Below the pieces are notes generated by a model. That model did not search any database and was not told the DNA's origin. It saw only the letters and a program-made list of their open reading frames with translations. A stretch of DNA of 64,000 bases from UBA7672 sp965229115. Lineage in GTDB: Bacteria; Pseudomonadota; Alphaproteobacteria; Caulobacterales; Hyphomonadaceae. The position numbers and the translations under genes were made by a program. Location of the stretch: positions 2,604,001 through 2,668,000 of the forward strand of contig CBDDIR010000003.1 in assembly GCA_965229115.1 (NCBI GenBank). The letters run 5' to 3'. Shown here one piece after another: positions 26,267-34,258 of this stretch (position 1 is its first letter; each line of letters starts with the position of its first letter).

Positions 26267-29200
26267 CTAGAACGCTTTCTTGACGCCCAGCTCGATGGTG
26301 CGACCCAGCGGGTTGCCCATCAGCGGGTCATAGCCAAGTTCTTCCTGCGCCTTCGGCGGATCGCGATCGAAGATGTTCGCAACCGTCGCCGTGAGCGCCA
26401 GATCGTCTGCAAGCTGGAGACGATAGGTAAAGTCCGTCGTCACCCAGTCTTCGCCATTCTCGCCATACTGCGTGCCCGGACGCTCATCCGACACGGCGGA
26501 GACGTAGTTCACGCCAAGACGGAAGTTGTGCTTGTCCAGGCGATAGTTGGCGCTGAAGTTTGCGCGCCATTCCGGAGCCGCCTGCGCGAAGGTCGCGAAG
26601 TTCAGCGTACCGAGACGATCATCGCCCGCCGTGATCAGCACGCCGTCCAGTGAGGTCGGGCCGGTGCGTAGTTCAGCAACTTTCGTCGCCGTCAGGTCGA
26701 GCGCAAGATCGCCCGGTCCGAGCGGTAGGGTGTAGATCGCCTGGATGTCATAGCCATTCGTCGTCTGGCCCGGTCCGTTGCCGTACTGGGTCGAGATCGT
26801 CGAGAAGGCGCCGACGCCGCTCATGCCAACCGCGCACGAGCCGTTGAAGGTCACGCGGCGCAGCAGCGGCTGAACGTTGGGATCGCAGGTGGTGATCGTG
26901 CCGCCCGCGCCGTTGAAGACGAGGCTGGCGATCTGATTCGGGTCCGCGATCTGGCCGATCTGGTCTTCCGTGCGGATGTCGAAGTAATCGACGATCAGGC
27001 GGAAATCATGGCCCGAGGCAAAGCCGTCACTGTGCCAGATGGCGCCGACATTCCACGACTTGGCCGTTTCCGGCTTGATGTTGGCGTCGGTGATGAACGT
27101 CGCGCCCAGCCAGTTGCCCGCCGCAACCGTATAGGTGCGCGCGGCAGCAATGGCCTGGCCAGCAACCGTGCCAACCGGCGGCGTCTGGTAGTTGGTGCCG
27201 TAGGAAGCGCGCAGAGACAGCGGTCCCCACACATCCCACTTGCCCGCCACCTTATACACGGTCGCGCCGAGGCCGCCCGAGAACTCCTCACGCCGCACGG
27301 CGGCCTGCAGGTTCACATTGTCGAGCACGGGCAGCTGCACTTCGCCGAACACCGAATACTGCTGCTGGTCAGCAGAGTTCGCCGGGTCCGGGTTGAAGGC
27401 CACGAACGGGCCGGGGCTGTCGGGCGTGCAACCGCGGAAGTTCGGGTTGGTCGTCGCCAGCGGGTTCTGCTGCAGCGGCAGCGAGCCTGCGCCGTTCTGG
27501 CTGGTGGTGCCGCTCGGCCATTCGCACGGGATAGAGCCGTTGAAGAACGGGCTGTTCACCGTCTCACGGCTTTCGAACTGACGGCCTTGGCCGCCCAGCG
27601 CCCAGCTCACATCTCCGCCCGGCAGTTGCAGGCCGGTCTTGCCGTTGAACACGAGGTCCACGGTAAGGTTGGACGACACCGTCTCCATGGCGCGCGGATC
27701 GAACATCCAGCGCGTCAGTTCGAGCGAGTTCTCCTGACCCGACACATATTGCGGGTTGGCGAGATTGCGCACCGGCTGTTTCGCAAACGACGTCGCGAAC
27801 GGATTCCAGTATTGGCAGCCATTCTTCCCGGCAGCGGCTGCGTTCTGCGTGCCGAAGCGGTTCGGATCGAGATCGGTCGCCGCGCAGTTCGGGCCACCGA
27901 AGCCGTTCAGCGCTTCCTGCAGGCGATAGCCGATCGTGTCGGGGTGCGTGTTGTAGTTGATCGCCTGGTTGTAGGTGACGGCGAAGTCGTAGCCGACATC
28001 CTTCGCAAAGCCTGCCCAATCGCCCAGCGTGCCATCCAGCGACGCCGAGACGCGCCACAGCTGGTTATCGATCGTGTCCGGCACGCCATTGGCGCCGAAC
28101 GCCTGGTTGCCGCCATGGCCCAGCAAACGATACGTCACTGGCGTGAAGCCAGACGCCGCCGTCGTGTTGGTGCGCTGCGCAAACGCTGCAGCGTAAGGGT
28201 TGGTGATCGGCACATAGAACTGGAACGTCGCTCCCGTCGCCATCGCGGGTCCCTTGATGACCGGCTGCGCGGGCGAGGCATACATGTGCGGCGTCTTCAC
28301 CTGCCCGTAGGCGGCTTCAACGTGGAAGTGCGTGTTGTCGTCGAACGACGCGTTGAACTGGCCGAAGGCGCGATAGATGTCGTTGTCTTCGACCAGATTG
28401 TAATAATTTGAGTAATTGTACGCGCAGGTGAAGTTGTTGTCGTACCGGCCGCCAACAGCCGCGCAGGACGCAGGCGTGAAGTCGGACGTGATGCCGGCAA
28501 TCGGCGATCCGAACTCGGCGCCGTTCGCGCCAATCGTCGGCGTTGCCGGCAGCGGGCCAAGCGGCAACCAGCCAGCCAGGTTGGTCAGCGTCGACCACGG
28601 CGCCGGGTTGTAGCCAACCTTGGTGGGATCAAGCGAGTCGAGCGTGAAGTCGCGATCGATGGCCTTGAGCTTCGAGCGATGCTCCCACTCAGCCGACCAG
28701 AGGAAGTTCATCTGGCTATCGCCAAAGCCGCCGAGCAGGCTCAGGCCATAATCGCCATCCGAGCTGTCGATGTATTTGTACTGCGCGCTCGCCTCGAGGC
28801 CGTTGAAGTTGCTGCGCGTGATGAAGTTGACGACGCCGCCCGTAGCGTCCGCGCCATAGATAACTGCCGCGCCATCCTTCAGGATCTCGACACGCTCGAT
28901 AGCCGCGAACGGAATGTTCGACGTGTTCGAGCTCATGCGGCGACCGTTGAGCAAGGTCAGCGTCTTGTCCGCACCGATGCCGCGCAGGTTGTAGTTCACC
29001 GAACCAATCAGCGCAGGCCCGCCGAAGTAATAGGCCTCGCCCGAAGTCGGGCCGGCAATCGTCAGGCTTTTGGCGAACTCAAGCGCGCTGGGCGAACCGC
29101 GCTGCTCAAGCTCTTCCTGCGTGAAAACCTCCACCGGCAGCGCTGCATCTTCCGGCGTGCCGCGAATGAATGAGCCGGTGATGATGACGCGATCAGCACT

Positions 29201-29338
29201 CGCCGGCTGATCCTGCGCAGCAGGCGCAACCTGATCGACTGCAGGCGTCTGAACGGTCGTCTGACCCCATGCAGGCAGCAGTCCCGTGAGGCTTACGAGA
29301 ATCGCAGCGGTGGACGCGCTGCGGAGCGCGGTTTTCAT
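26267..29338 (-). CDS. Large TonB-dependent receptor (1,023 aa)
   Basis: Outer-membrane receptor with a signal peptide (residues 1-25, ending AWG), a TonB-box-like DRVIITGS, and a plug with LRGIGADKTLTLLNGRR, IERVEILKDGAAVIYGADA and GGVVNFITR. The long barrel ends in LGRTIELGVKKAF with a terminal Phe. It belongs to the same subfamily as the receptors at 40254-43535 and 47135-50251; this group is abundant in Caulobacterales/Sphingomonadales and usually takes up plant- or algal-derived carbohydrates or other organic ligands. The divergent MFS gene and the shared palindrome suggest that receptor and carrier import the same compound. The start ATG has GGGAGAGAG upstream. Confidence 0.9.
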   Translation of the reverse strand: MKTALRSASTAAILVSLTGLLPAWGQTTVQTPAVDQVAPAAQDQPASADRVIITGSFIRGTPEDAALPVEVFTQEELEQRGSPSALEFAKSLTIAGPTSGEAYYFGGPALIGSVNYNLRGIGADKTLTLLNGRRMSSNTSNIPFAAIERVEILKDGAAVIYGADATGGVVNFITRSNFNGLEASAQYKYIDSSDGDYGLSLLGGFGDSQMNFLWSAEWEHRSKLKAIDRDFTLDSLDPTKVGYNPAPWSTLTNLAGWLPLGPLPATPTIGANGAEFGSPIAGITSDFTPASCAAVGGRYDNNFTCAYNYSNYYNLVEDNDIYRAFGQFNASFDDNTHFHVEAAYGQVKTPHMYASPAQPVIKGPAMATGATFQFYVPITNPYAAAFAQRTNTTAASGFTPVTYRLLGHGGNQAFGANGVPDTIDNQLWRVSASLDGTLGDWAGFAKDVGYDFAVTYNQAINYNTHPDTIGYRLQEALNGFGGPNCAATDLDPNRFGTQNAAAAGKNGCQYWNPFATSFAKQPVRNLANPQYVSGQENSLELTRWMFDPRAMETVSSNLTVDLVFNGKTGLQLPGGDVSWALGGQGRQFESRETVNSPFFNGSIPCEWPSGTTSQNGAGSLPLQQNPLATTNPNFRGCTPDSPGPFVAFNPDPANSADQQQYSVFGEVQLPVLDNVNLQAAVRREEFSGGLGATVYKVAGKWDVWGPLSLRASYGTNYQTPPVGTVAGQAIAAARTYTVAAGNWLGATFITDANIKPETAKSWNVGAIWHSDGFASGHDFRLIVDYFDIRTEDQIGQIADPNQIASLVFNGAGGTITTCDPNVQPLLRRVTFNGSCAVGMSGVGAFSTISTQYGNGPGQTTNGYDIQAIYTLPLGPGDLALDLTATKVAELRTGPTSLDGVLITAGDDRLGTLNFATFAQAAPEWRANFSANYRLDKHNFRLGVNYVSAVSDERPGTQYGENGEDWVTTDFTYRLQLADDLALTATVANIFDRDPPKAQEELGYDPLMGNPLGRTIELGVKKAF

Positions 29339-29424
29339 TGTTTCTCTCTCCCTAACGGAGCCATTGTGGCTCTCATTCTTGTTTGCGTGAGTGTTCTAAC
29401 ACCTGCAGCACAACGTCAATAACG

Positions 29425-29444
29425 TTCACGCTCATGAGAGTGAA
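29425..29444. promoter_or_regulatory. Near-perfect 20-bp palindrome between TonB receptor and MFS genes
   Basis: TTCACGCTCATGAGAGTGAA matches its own reverse complement at 18 of 20 positions. It lies mid-way in the divergent gap, next to TTGACG elements on both strands that could be -35 boxes (29450-29455 plus, 29414-29419 minus). A closely related sequence precedes the TetR gene at 31654-31673. It is therefore a strong candidate operator for that TetR. Confidence 0.65.
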
Positions 29445-29615
29445 TATTCTTGACGGCGTGTCGGCCCGCCCTCATGGTCGCCTCGGACATCGACGCAAGA
29501 TCGAGTTCGGGAGGACTTTTTTGCTGACTCGGATCGCCTGCAACGCGCCTCGGCGCGCCTGTTCCGCTGCGGCAATCGCCGTGCTCTTCCCCAACTTCGC
29601 AACACGGTGAGCGCC

Positions 29616-30908
29616 ATGACAACCGACACGCTCGCCGCGCCAAAACCCACCCGCCAGGCCTGGATCGTCCTCGCAATCCTCTGGTTCGTGTACGTCCTGA
29701 ACTTCCTCGACCGTCAGCTCGTCTCGATCCTCGCCAAGCCGATTCAGGAAAGCCTCGGCATCACCGATGGCGAACTCGGCCTGCTCAGCGGCCTCTACTT
29801 CGCGCTCTTCTATTGCATCATCTCAATCCCCGTCGGCTGGCTTGCCGACCGCACCAACCGCGCAAAGGTCCTGTCGCTCTCCTGCGCCATCTGGAGCGCC
29901 GCCACGATGGGCTGCGGCCTCGCCGGCAATTACGGACAGCTCACCGCCGCACGCATGATGGTCGGCATCGGCGAAGCCGGCGGCGTGCCCCCGTCCTACG
30001 CCATCATCTCCGACTACTTCCCGCCCAGCCGCCGCGGCACAGCACTCGGCATCTTCAATCTCGGCCCGCCAATCGGCCAAGCCATGGGCGTAGCCTTCGG
30101 CGCGGCCATCGCGATCGCCTTCAGCTGGCGCCACGCCTTCCTCGTCATCGGCGCTGTCGGCATTCTCGCAGCGCTGGTGGTGTACTTCGTCGTGCGCGAA
30201 CCACCCCGTGGCGGCCTCGACTACAAGCCCGCGAATGCCGAAGCAGCGCCCGCCAAGGCAGGCTTCCTCGCCACCTTCCGCATGTTCTTCTCGCGCCCGA
30301 TCCTCGTCCTCATCGCCGTCGGCGGAGGCGCAACGCAGTTCATCACCTACGGCCTCGGCAACTTCACCGTACTGTTCCTGCAGCGCGAGAAAGGCATGGC
30401 GCTCAACGATGTCGCGGTCTGGTACGCGCTTGTCGTCGGCATCGCGATGAGCGCCGGCATCTTCGTCTCAGGCCGCATGATCGACCGCTTCACGCGCAAG
30501 TCGAAAGTCGCCTACGCCATCCTGCCCGCAGCCTCGCTCGCGCTCGCCGTGCCCTTCTACGCAGGCTTCGTCTGGGCCGAGACCTGGCCCGTGGCCCTCA
30601 TCTTCCTGATCGGCCCGACCTTCCTCAATTACTTCTACCTTTCCTCCAGCGTCACGCTGGTACAGCAGGAGGTAAAGCCGAACGAGCGGGTGATGTCCGG
30701 CGCATTGCTGCTCCTCATCATGAACCTCACCGGCCTCGGCTTCGGCCCCACCTATGTCGGCATGATGAGCGACATGTTCAAAGCCACCCACCCCGAGCAT
30801 TCGCTCCAGATGGCGCTCTACACGCTGATCCCGGTCTATCTGATCGCAATCGGCTGCTTCGTCGTCCTCGCGCGCATGCTGCGCCGGGAAGACGCAAGGC
30901 GCACCTGA
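29616..30908 (+). CDS. MFS transporter, spinster-like
   Basis: A 430-residue carrier with 12 predicted transmembrane helices. The first helix ends in YVLNFLDRQLVSIL, and the segment 2-3 loop has the MFS motif as GWLADRTNRAKVLS; together these resemble the Spns/spinster-type MFS proteins common in alphaproteobacteria. In this group partners include lipids, organic acids and aromatic compounds. The ATG at 29616 is preferred because GGTGAG lies 5 bp upstream; a GTG at 29607 is possible. It diverges from a TonB receptor and converges with a TetR gene 3 bp away, which makes a compact uptake unit. Confidence 0.83.
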   Translation: MTTDTLAAPKPTRQAWIVLAILWFVYVLNFLDRQLVSILAKPIQESLGITDGELGLLSGLYFALFYCIISIPVGWLADRTNRAKVLSLSCAIWSAATMGCGLAGNYGQLTAARMMVGIGEAGGVPPSYAIISDYFPPSRRGTALGIFNLGPPIGQAMGVAFGAAIAIAFSWRHAFLVIGAVGILAALVVYFVVREPPRGGLDYKPANAEAAPAKAGFLATFRMFFSRPILVLIAVGGGATQFITYGLGNFTVLFLQREKGMALNDVAVWYALVVGIAMSAGIFVSGRMIDRFTRKSKVAYAILPAASLALAVPFYAGFVWAETWPVALIFLIGPTFLNYFYLSSSVTLVQQEVKPNERVMSGALLLLIMNLTGLGFGPTYVGMMSDMFKATHPEHSLQMALYTLIPVYLIAIGCFVVLARMLRREDARRT

Positions 30909-30911
30909 AGC

Positions 30912-31583
30912 CTACTTGCCGAGCGTAAAGAAGCCCGCGGCCATGAACTTGGCGAAACGCTTCTTCACCGCCGGGAAGTCCTGTGAATGACACAGCCCGC
31001 CTGACAGGCGGTCGATCCGTCCCGTCTGCGCCAGCGTGTTCATCAGCGCGCCGGTGACGAAGTGATAGCCCCAGAAGATGTCCTCGTCGGAGTAATCCGG
31101 CAGCGCCCGCTTCAGTATGCTCACCAGCTTCAGCACCACCGGATCGAAATGCTCGTCCATCAGCGCCGTACCTTCCGGCGTCGGGCTCACCCGCGCGCAG
31201 AACGCCGCCCAGTTCATCCAGAGCTCGCCACCCTCATAATAAAGATCGAGGTCGGTATCGAGAAACGCATGCAGCGCGCCCTCAACCGTCGGCTTGTCGC
31301 CCGCCTCTTTCTCATACTGCTCCAGCGCTTCCATGCGCCGGCTGCTCGTCACGCCGGCGCGCCGCGCAAACACGGCCTCGAACAGGTTCGCCTTGTCCTT
31401 GAAATAGTAGTTCAGCAGCGTCGTATGGATGCCCACCCGCTGGGCCACATCGCGCAGCGTGACGCCATAAAGACCGTTCTTGGAAAACAGATATTCCGCC
31501 GCATCGAGAATCTGCTCGAGGCTCTCGGCGCGTTGTTCAGCCTTGGTCCGTCCCGGCCGTTTTGCGGCAGTTCCAGATGGCAT
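30912..31583 (-). CDS. TetR/AcrR family regulator of the receptor/MFS unit
   Basis: A 223-residue TetR regulator. The helix-turn-helix (LRDVAQRVGIHTTLLNYYFKD, about residues 40-62) is complete, and the C-terminal domain resembles the TetR_C type seen in fatty-acid/aromatic regulators such as NicS-like proteins. The ATG at 31583 follows GGAGAGGACC; a start 15 codons upstream is possible but has a poorer site. A palindrome 71-90 bp upstream closely matches that between the receptor and MFS genes, which suggests autoregulation plus control of both transport genes. Confidence 0.86.
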   Translation of the reverse strand: MPSGTAAKRPGRTKAEQRAESLEQILDAAEYLFSKNGLYGVTLRDVAQRVGIHTTLLNYYFKDKANLFEAVFARRAGVTSSRRMEALEQYEKEAGDKPTVEGALHAFLDTDLDLYYEGGELWMNWAAFCARVSPTPEGTALMDEHFDPVVLKLVSILKRALPDYSDEDIFWGYHFVTGALMNTLAQTGRIDRLSGGLCHSQDFPAVKKRFAKFMAAGFFTLGK

Positions 31584-31653
31584 CCAGAGGTCCTCTCCAA
31601 CCCGGATCAGGTCAGGGCGCACCCTCAAGGGCGCATCTCACAGCCCGATCACG

Positions 31654-31673
31654 GTCACTCTCACGACAGTGAG
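31654..31673. promoter_or_regulatory. TetR-gene palindrome matching the receptor/MFS operator
   Basis: The minus-strand sequence CTCACTGTCGTGAGAGTGAC agrees with the 29425-29444 palindrome at about 15 of 20 positions, including the block GTCGTGAGAGTGA versus CTCATGAGAGTGA. It is itself a partial dyad (14 of 20). Its place upstream of the TetR gene fits an autoregulatory operator. Confidence 0.55.
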
Positions 31674-31852
31674 CATTCACTGGCGGGATACCTTACGTCA
31701 GCCTTTCGTCAAGCACTCACAGCAAGCAGGAGTGTGGCGATTCCCAATGCGCCCGGACTCTCCTCATTCCGAACACCTTGTCACATGCACAAGGGTGATG
31801 CGGCCATAATGCGGCCTGCTACACTCGGACCTTCCGGCACTTGGGAGTTTGC

Positions 31853-32437
31853 ATGTTTGCCAGATTGACCTTGGCCGCGCTCGCCGCCGGCGCGATGTGC
31901 GCTCCCGCCCTCGCGCAGTCTCCGCAGATGACGCCCGCCAAGGCCAAGCAACTCGCCTGCATCAGCGACCGCCTCGTCGCCGAGAAGGTCGATGTGTCCA
32001 TCGCGCAGGTCTATGCGCGCGGCGACGAGAAGGGTCAGGAATACGACGCCAACGTCAAAGCCATGGACGAGGCCATGGTCGCCTGCCAGCAGCAGTACAA
32101 ATGGACTGACCACCAGACCAACCTCGCCGCGCAGGTCGGCATGTTCCAGATCGTCATGGATAATTTCAGCCACGCGCTCAGCAAATCGAAAGGCGTCACG
32201 CCTGCCGCCTTCGATCAGCTCGGGACAGTCCTCACCGCTCTTCCGCGAGCAGATCAGGACGTCATCCTCGATGGCGCCTGGCGCGACAATGATCCGCTCA
32301 TCAAGCGCGTGTCGGCTCAACTGATCGCCGCGGGCCTGCCGAGCGACTCCACAGTCCTCGCCTTCGCCTTCCTCATCATGGAAGCCAAGCTCGTCGTCAC
32401 CTACAGCACGATGGACTGGGCGGAAATCACACGCTGA
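31853..32437 (+). CDS. Secreted protein of unknown function
   Basis: A 194-residue protein with a clear signal peptide (MFARLTLAALAAGAMCAPALA, cleaved before QS). The mature part is mainly alpha-helical and contains two Cys (in QLACISDR and VACQQQ) that could form a disulfide. I do not recognise a family or any active-site motif. The ATG at 31853 is placed 5 bp after TGGGAG and opens directly into the signal peptide. It stands 87 bp before a SnoaL-like gene on the same strand; the connection is not clear. Confidence 0.65.
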   Translation: MFARLTLAALAAGAMCAPALAQSPQMTPAKAKQLACISDRLVAEKVDVSIAQVYARGDEKGQEYDANVKAMDEAMVACQQQYKWTDHQTNLAAQVGMFQIVMDNFSHALSKSKGVTPAAFDQLGTVLTALPRADQDVILDGAWRDNDPLIKRVSAQLIAAGLPSDSTVLAFAFLIMEAKLVVTYSTMDWAEITR

Positions 32438-32524
32438 TCCCGCGCCTCCACCTGCACTCCATCCGGAACTTCGGCCTGTGCGTGCCGTTTGCTGGGCAAC
32501 GATCCCGCAAAGGAGTGCACGCGC

Positions 32525-32974
32525 ATGTCCAGCCCCACGCACCTGTCATCGTCAGACCGTTCCGCCGCTGAAAAGGCGGTTCTCGATGTCACCAACCGCG
32601 CCATGAAAGCGTCGGAGAAGAAAGACCTCGATGGCGCGATGGAGATGATCGCGGACGACATCGACAGTTTCGAGCATGACGCGCCGCTGATGTATCACGG
32701 CTCTGATGCCGTCCGCGAAGTCTGTCAGAAAGGCTTCGACCTGTCGGATGACGATCTCAAGGTTGAGTTCAAGCCGCTGAAGGTCATTGCGCGCGATGAC
32801 ATTGTCGTCGCGTGGGGCTTCAGCAAGATGAAGTCCGGCAAGATGGAAAGCTGGTCACGCGCCACGCGCGTCTTCCATAAGATCGACGGCGAATGGAAAG
32901 CCATCCACCAGCACGTCTCCTTCCCGTACGATCCTGAAACGGGCAAGGCACAGATGGATCTGAAGCCGAACTGA
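32525..32974 (+). CDS. SnoaL-like / NTF2-fold protein
   Basis: A 149-residue protein with the NTF2-like cone fold pattern: an N-terminal helix (AMKASEKKDLDGAMEMIADD), a beta region around DAPLMYHGSDAVREV, then strands VVAWGFSKMKSG and RATRVFHKIDGEWKAIHQHVS. The C-terminal WKAIHQHxS motif is typical of the DUF4440/SnoaL_3 type. Such proteins are small isomerases, hydrolases or binding proteins. AAGGAG ending 10 bp before the ATG fixes the start. It converges with the TetR gene that ends 10 bp downstream. Confidence 0.75.
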   Translation: MSSPTHLSSSDRSAAEKAVLDVTNRAMKASEKKDLDGAMEMIADDIDSFEHDAPLMYHGSDAVREVCQKGFDLSDDDLKVEFKPLKVIARDDIVVAWGFSKMKSGKMESWSRATRVFHKIDGEWKAIHQHVSFPYDPETGKAQMDLKPN

Positions 32975-32984
32975 TTAGAGGTCG

Positions 32985-33659
32985 CTATTCAAAAGGCTTG
33001 GTCACCAGCTCGCCCGTGAGCAGGCTCTTGTAGCGGCGCATCAGCTTCATCGCCGCGTTCGCCTTGCGCACGTCCTTGGTGAACATGAGCTCCATCGACA
33101 ATCCACGCATCGCCGCCGTGTGCAGCCACGACATCGCCTCGACCTGCGCGCGATCCGTAATGCCGATGCTCTGCGCCTGCTCCCACACGCCCTCGCGCTG
33201 CGATTTCTCCAGTGCCTCAAGCACAGCCGGGAAACGCGCGCCAAGATCCTTGTCGCTGCGCGATCCCATCATGATCTCAAGCAGTGCGATCGCCGGCGGG
33301 CGCTGCATCGCATCCCACGTCGCCATGGTCAGACCGAGAAAACGGTCCATCCCCGGCTGCGTGTTGGCCAGCATCCGCGCGACGTGCCGGTTCTGCTTGC
33401 CGGCGCAGTATTCCGCAACGGCGATCATCAGATCCACCTTGTTGGGGAAGTGATGCAGGATCGCGCCACGGCTCGCCCCGGCTGCATCCGTCACCAGCTG
33501 CAGCGTGGTCGCGCCATAACCATTCTTCTCAAGGCATTCGATTGCCGCTTCGATCAAGCGCTTGCGCATCGCCGCCGTGCGTTCCGCGTGCGGGCCACGG
33601 ATCGCGACAACGTTGTCGCCGTCTTTTTCCTTCGTGCGTGATCCGCGCTTGGTCGCCAT
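32985..33659 (-). CDS. TetR/AcrR family transcriptional regulator
   Basis: A 224-residue TetR protein with a basic N-terminal tail, a helix-turn-helix at about residues 40-75 (TTLQLVTDAAGASRGAILHHFPNKVDL as landmark) and a C-terminal domain containing ALLEIMMGSRSDKDLGARF. The sensor domain resembles TetR_C_33-like regulators but the ligand is unknown. The ATG at 33659 was preferred over a TTG two codons upstream. The gene lies downstream of the cytochrome c gene on the same strand, 87 bp apart. Confidence 0.84.
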   Translation of the reverse strand: MATKRGSRTKEKDGDNVVAIRGPHAERTAAMRKRLIEAAIECLEKNGYGATTLQLVTDAAGASRGAILHHFPNKVDLMIAVAEYCAGKQNRHVARMLANTQPGMDRFLGLTMATWDAMQRPPAIALLEIMMGSRSDKDLGARFPAVLEALEKSQREGVWEQAQSIGITDRAQVEAMSWLHTAAMRGLSMELMFTKDVRKANAAMKLMRRYKSLLTGELVTKPFE

Positions 33660-33746
33660 GCTCAACTTCCAGTGACGGGACTAGCCCCCGCGAGCTGTCG
33701 TAGATGAGAGATTGCTACCGCAAAGTCCAGAACGGCCGGAACACGT

Positions 33747-34151
33747 TCAGGAGCGTGGCGGCGGCAGCGTCGCGATGTAGGCGATCACATCGGCGCGCAC
33801 CTGGGCATCCGCAATCGACTTGATCATCAGCGTTCCCGGCGCGAACCCGGCCGGCGCTTTCAGGAAGGTATCGAGATTGGCCTCGGTCCACGTCTCAGCG
33901 GATTTCGCCTTCAAACCGTCGCTGTAGCCTGTAAACGCCGTAACGCTCGCAATCGGCCGGCCGATCACGCCGCGCAGGGTCGGCGCGATTGATACCGCAT
34001 GGCATCCCCGGCATTCGGTCGAATAGACGTCTGCCCCAGCGTCAGCATCGCCTACTGGCGCAGTCGTTTCCTGTGCTGCGGCGCCGAAGGCGAACACCGC
34101 ACTGCACACACCGATTGCAGCAACAACACCCATCCGAAGGCTTCGCGACAT
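33747..34151 (-). CDS. Class I cytochrome c
   Basis: A 134-residue periplasmic electron carrier. A signal peptide ends at about residue 26 (GAAAQ). The heme motif CRGCH occupies residues 47-51, and the distal axial Met lies in FAPGTLMIKSI. The single-heme fold closes with ADVIAYIATL, as in the cytochrome c2/c-550 group. The ATG at 34151 has GGAG 8 bp upstream; a GTG three codons further up is possible. It diverges from a large heme-motif-bearing DUF1592/DUF1588 gene, which suggests that it might exchange electrons with that protein. Confidence 0.85.
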   Translation of the reverse strand: MSRSLRMGVVAAIGVCSAVFAFGAAAQETTAPVGDADAGADVYSTECRGCHAVSIAPTLRGVIGRPIASVTAFTGYSDGLKAKSAETWTEANLDTFLKAPAGFAPGTLMIKSIADAQVRADVIAYIATLPPPRS

Positions 34152-34258
34152 GCACAACACTCCGCTACCGGCATATTGACGACCGAGATCACTTACGGTC
34201 TAGTTGGACCGCAAAAGAGGCGCAAGCCCGGCGCAGCAGCGCGTTGCGGAGGATTACA

